DNA of 64,000 nt from Jacaranda mimosifolia. Taxonomy: Eukaryota > Streptophyta > Magnoliopsida > Lamiales > Bignoniaceae. Where the stretch lies: the NCBI GenBank assembly GCA_018894105.1, contig CM032122.1, positions 39,773,404 through 39,837,403 on the forward strand. Direction: 5' to 3'. The notes below the pieces were generated by a model. It was given only the letters and a program-made list of their open reading frames with translations, was not told where the DNA came from and did not search any database. Each line of letters starts with the position of its first letter. Position 1 is the first letter of the stretch. The position numbers and the translations under genes were made by a program. Shown piece after piece: positions 60,861-64,000 of the stretch.

Positions 60861-62490
60861 TATAATTCATAGTTGATGTTAAAAATTTATAACCCTAATT
60901 ATGAAGTTGGCCGTTGTCAAGCTTGTAGCAAATGCTATTTATTACAGAATTCTGAATTATAATTTGTATCCATAGCTGTAAAATTAATTACTTAACAATT
61001 TTATCATAGCAAATACATAGTATACCTCCTACTCAAAATAAATGTTTCACCATCACGCAATAAATGCAAGGGATATATCAGAAATTTTCATTAATTAATA
61101 TTGATCCAATGGTGATTCCTCTTGGGTGTGTTGTTGGTTGTTGAATGATGAGATCAGATGGTCCTGATTCTACTGTCATGTCTTATAACTGCTACTGTGA
61201 CTTATCAGGGGAGATTGGATGTGATCATCTTCTGCAGCAAATCCTGTTTGGGAACTTAAGATGGTTTGGTAGCAGAAATGGGTAGTCAACCAGCCTGTGA
61301 AATGTAAATGCCTTTGTATGGTACTACTTACTAGTAGTAGAAGGTACCATTAAGTTGATATCAAAAGATTTTGAATAAGAGTAGCAAAGGCCCACATCAA
61401 GAAATATGAATTGAATTACTGGATATTCGACTTAAAGATTAACGGATAAAAGTTTGTCGGAATTTGGTGTTAGAGCGTTTTCAGAATTAGTTATTCGTCT
61501 CGTATTCTAGTATAAATAAAGATGAATGAATGAAAGAAAAAAGAAATAAGCCGTGAGAATAGTAAGATTAGGGTTAGGTTCGAGCAGTTTGTGGAGGTTG
61601 GTGTCCATGTGCCAATACTATTGAAAAAATGAAAGAGAATTGATATATGAATTTTGGATTTCGATTGATTGTGTCTGTTTATTGATACATACTTGAAATC
61701 TATCTCTTTCAAAAAGATATTAGTAAATTCTATAGAAGAAATCTATCATTTGGTGTGTAATAATATCACTTATATCAACCTAAGTTCCATACACTAATGA
61801 AGTTTTACCAAAATATTCTAATTTAAAATAACTGGCGAAAGCCCCAACTTCAACAATTGATTCGTTAAACATAATAAATCAAATTTAACTGTCAATTTTC
61901 ATTTAATAATAATTGAAGCGCAACTCGATTACTTTATAAATAACAAATAAATGTGTGAAAATATCAAATGTCGTTTCAGCTTGATTAGAACTCACTGAGT
62001 CTTAACTTAGTAGATAATCCAATTAAACTTGAACACAAATTTAAATTTGATAAATAATTCAAATTAAAAATATATATATAAAAATAATTCAATTAATACA
62101 CACACACACACACAACCAAACCTTACTTGATTCGATTCATTCATATCCCTACCTACCTATGACATGTTAAGCTGCAATTGGGTTTGGAATTTGATGCTTT
62201 GGTTGTACATATGAAAAGGGACCCCAATGGTCATTAAGAGCTTCTGACCTAATGAATTGATATCTGCCATTTAGAGCAAAAATAATTGTGGATTCAACCA
62301 AGATTTGCCCCATGTGAGACTTATTGGACTCTCATTCACCACTTTGGGACCACTTCCATGTGCCACTCAGAGTTCTTCATTTTTCTTACTTTTAACCCCT
62401 TTTAAAAGAAAAAAATAAAAATAGAAATAAAAATAAAAATAGACCAACTCCTCGGCTCATGTTGTACCACTCAATTGAATTATGAATCTT
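60861..62490. other. Intergenic, no gene recognised
   Basis: AT-rich with a CA run (62097-62114). A stretch of higher complexity at about 61100-61320 has no open frame that I can support. Confidence 0.5.
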
Positions 62491-62496
62491 TAGATA

Positions 62497-62745
62497 TAAG
62501 GACGAAGCCACGTGCCCTACGCCCCTCAATTATACAAAATTTACGATTCTTTTTATCAAGTGATAACAAGGGTGGTCTACCTTTAGTTAAGAAAGACGAT
62601 CGCCTTAAGCCTTCAAATTTCGAAGGCCTCCTATATATATTTTCTCTTGTTCATCTTAGGCCTCAAAGTAGAAAATATAAAGCTCACTCCCTTTTAATAT
62701 TTCATATTTAAAGAAAAAAAGTAAGGCTTTTAATTTAAAAGCATC

Positions 62746-62781
<36 letters not shown>

Positions 62782-63514
62782 AAATTTTTGGCCTATGAAA
62801 AAGTATAAAACCTTTATTTCGAGGCGTTATTATCTAGAGTTATAATAAGTAATTAATTGATTATAATAAACAAAAAAATATAAATTTAATTGTTATTACT
62901 TTTTATTATCCTAAATTTCCTCTATTATTTTAAATTCTTGTCTTTTTCTTATTTAACCCTAGCTACTTCTTTCTTTTCTGATAGTAACTACTCTCACTAT
63001 ATGATGTTCCAATGTTAATTACTAAATAATGTTTCAGTATTGATCAGTGGACAATGTTAACTTCAAACCAAGATTTTATTTCTTAATCCTTTTTTTGTCA
63101 CTTGCTCTGGCTAAAAGAAGTTTTTCAAATTTGAAACAAATAAGATCTTACTTTAGGTCAATAATGTTTTGTATCCATGCTATCAATTAAAAATAAAATA
63201 TTATAAAAAATTAATTATAAAATATAAGCCATAATTTTGTATTTGAAAAAGCTAGAAAAATAAAACTTACATAGTAGTGTATTATATGCAGTTTTTTCCC
63301 ATAGTGTACAAAATTCTAGATGTGTGTATTAGAAAGACCTTATTTTCATATTTTGCCTTAGGCCTTCAACTTCGTTGAGACAGCCCTGAATTATAAGGTC
63401 GTCTTTTTTATTAAAACTATATATTTCTCTGCTCAACATAAATAAAAAAATAATGATATTTTTAACAATTCAATGTCGCCCCTTTTAAGATGAAAAATCA
63501 TGGCTCCATCTCTA
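62497..63514 (+). pseudogene. Decayed hAT-type transposon with transposase C-terminal relic
   Basis: Ends AAGGACGAAGCCACG and CATGGCTCCATCTCT are imperfect inverted repeats, with diverged 8-base flanks around TTAGAT. At about 63099-63168 the plus strand reads LALAKRSFSNLKQIRSYFRS, which resembles the ERSFSKLKLIK...RSTM segment of the hAT dimerisation region in plant TTF/MYM-type transposases. Downstream, broken by stops, is FVFEKARKIK, resembling the terminal DFASKKARK motif. The many stops show it is dead. Confidence 0.6.
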
Positions 63515-64000
63515 ATTAGATCATATATGATATAGTATCAACCTTTTAACTCCATGGTATCATCATATTCTCGTCTAACAATTCATTGTTCAAGTGAATT
63601 ATGAAACGTTACATCATATAATGATAATATCATTTCACTCTGACATCATAATATTCTCACCTAACAACTTCATAAAATTCCAACCCCAATGTGTAACCCT
63701 AATGGGCCTAACTATGTTGAAGCATAACTCATAGACATATCAAAATCAGAGGAATTTATTCAGCTTATTGATTTCTATATTAAGCAAAAGCAGAAGAAAT
63801 ACGTTGAACCTCTTAAGAAAATCTCCAGTGTCATTTCCTTTTCATAGAGTGGAGTCTTCTGAACCACAATATCTATGTCTGCAATCTCATGCACTGACAT
63901 ATACAAAACAAACAAAAAAGAAAAAAAAAGAAGGGGGGGGGGGGATTATACAAACAAAAACTGAAAAAAAAAAAAAGAAAAGAAAGAAAAATAGAGAGAT
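63515..64000. other. Intergenic, no gene recognised; G12 run
   Basis: AT-rich, ending in A-rich sequence. A run of 12 G at 63933-63944 is embedded in purine-only DNA. Confidence 0.5.

Noticed and set aside
59703..60876. Two similar 60-residue peptides on opposite strands, suggesting a duplicated gene
   Set aside because: They are mirror images of the foldback arms, not separate genes.
1..64000. CRISPR array, bacterial operon, virus or toxin genes
   Set aside because: No regularly spaced identical repeats with unique spacers and no such genes were seen; the content is plant nuclear throughout.

Overview
The window is nuclear plant DNA, most likely from a eudicot. It is AT-rich, with intron-split genes using plant splice sites, tRNA genes with internal Pol III promoters, and many small non-autonomous transposons. 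I cannot place the species from the sequence alone. There is no sign of bacterial organisation and no CRISPR array.

Seven protein genes and two tRNA genes are well supported. In order they are: a plastid BASS-family sodium/metabolite transporter (BASS3-like, +, 973-4165, 5 exons, 426 aa); a single-exon atypical bHLH regulator of the IBH1 type (-, 9910-10401, 163 aa); a full plant fimbrin closest to FIM5 (-, 18126-23813, 14 coding exons, 665 aa); two identical tRNA-Lys(UUU) genes (-, 32117-32189 and 32868-32940); a small VOC/glyoxalase-fold protein resembling Arabidopsis At5g48480 (+, 34171-35373, 2 exons, 165 aa); a RIN4/NOI-type protein (+, 46571-48248, 4 exons, 153 aa); an SRAP/HMCES abasic-site shield protein with a plant-style C-terminal tail (+, 49813-53097, 8 exons, 393 aa); and a chloroplast YlmG/YGGT protein (-, 55105-55794, 229 aa). 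The exon models were built by hand from reading frame, splice dinucleotides and intron phase, and the phases agree throughout. A GC-rich reading frame without an ATG (57389-57679) may be a broken or partial gene.

The long intergenic stretches hold repeats that can be sorted into families. There are five copies of a tRNA-derived SINE, four with recognisable target-site duplications and the fifth with only a weak 6-bp match. Three Tourist-like MITE families occur (TTA/TAA target sites). Two Mutator-like inverted-repeat elements are present, one of them a 1,140-bp foldback with a perfect 10-bp target duplication and a tRNA-like insertion in one arm. There is a 331-bp foldback with TG...CA ends, decayed hAT-type material, and several local tandem duplications.

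The genes are unrelated housekeeping or regulatory genes and form no pathway or cluster. I found no convincing new biological system. The best leads are the C-terminal tail of the SRAP protein (a canonical PCNA-binding motif plus five SUMO-type motifs), the tRNA-Lys segmental duplication carrying an organelle-like insertion bounded by a 32-bp duplication, the SINE family, and the foldback elements.
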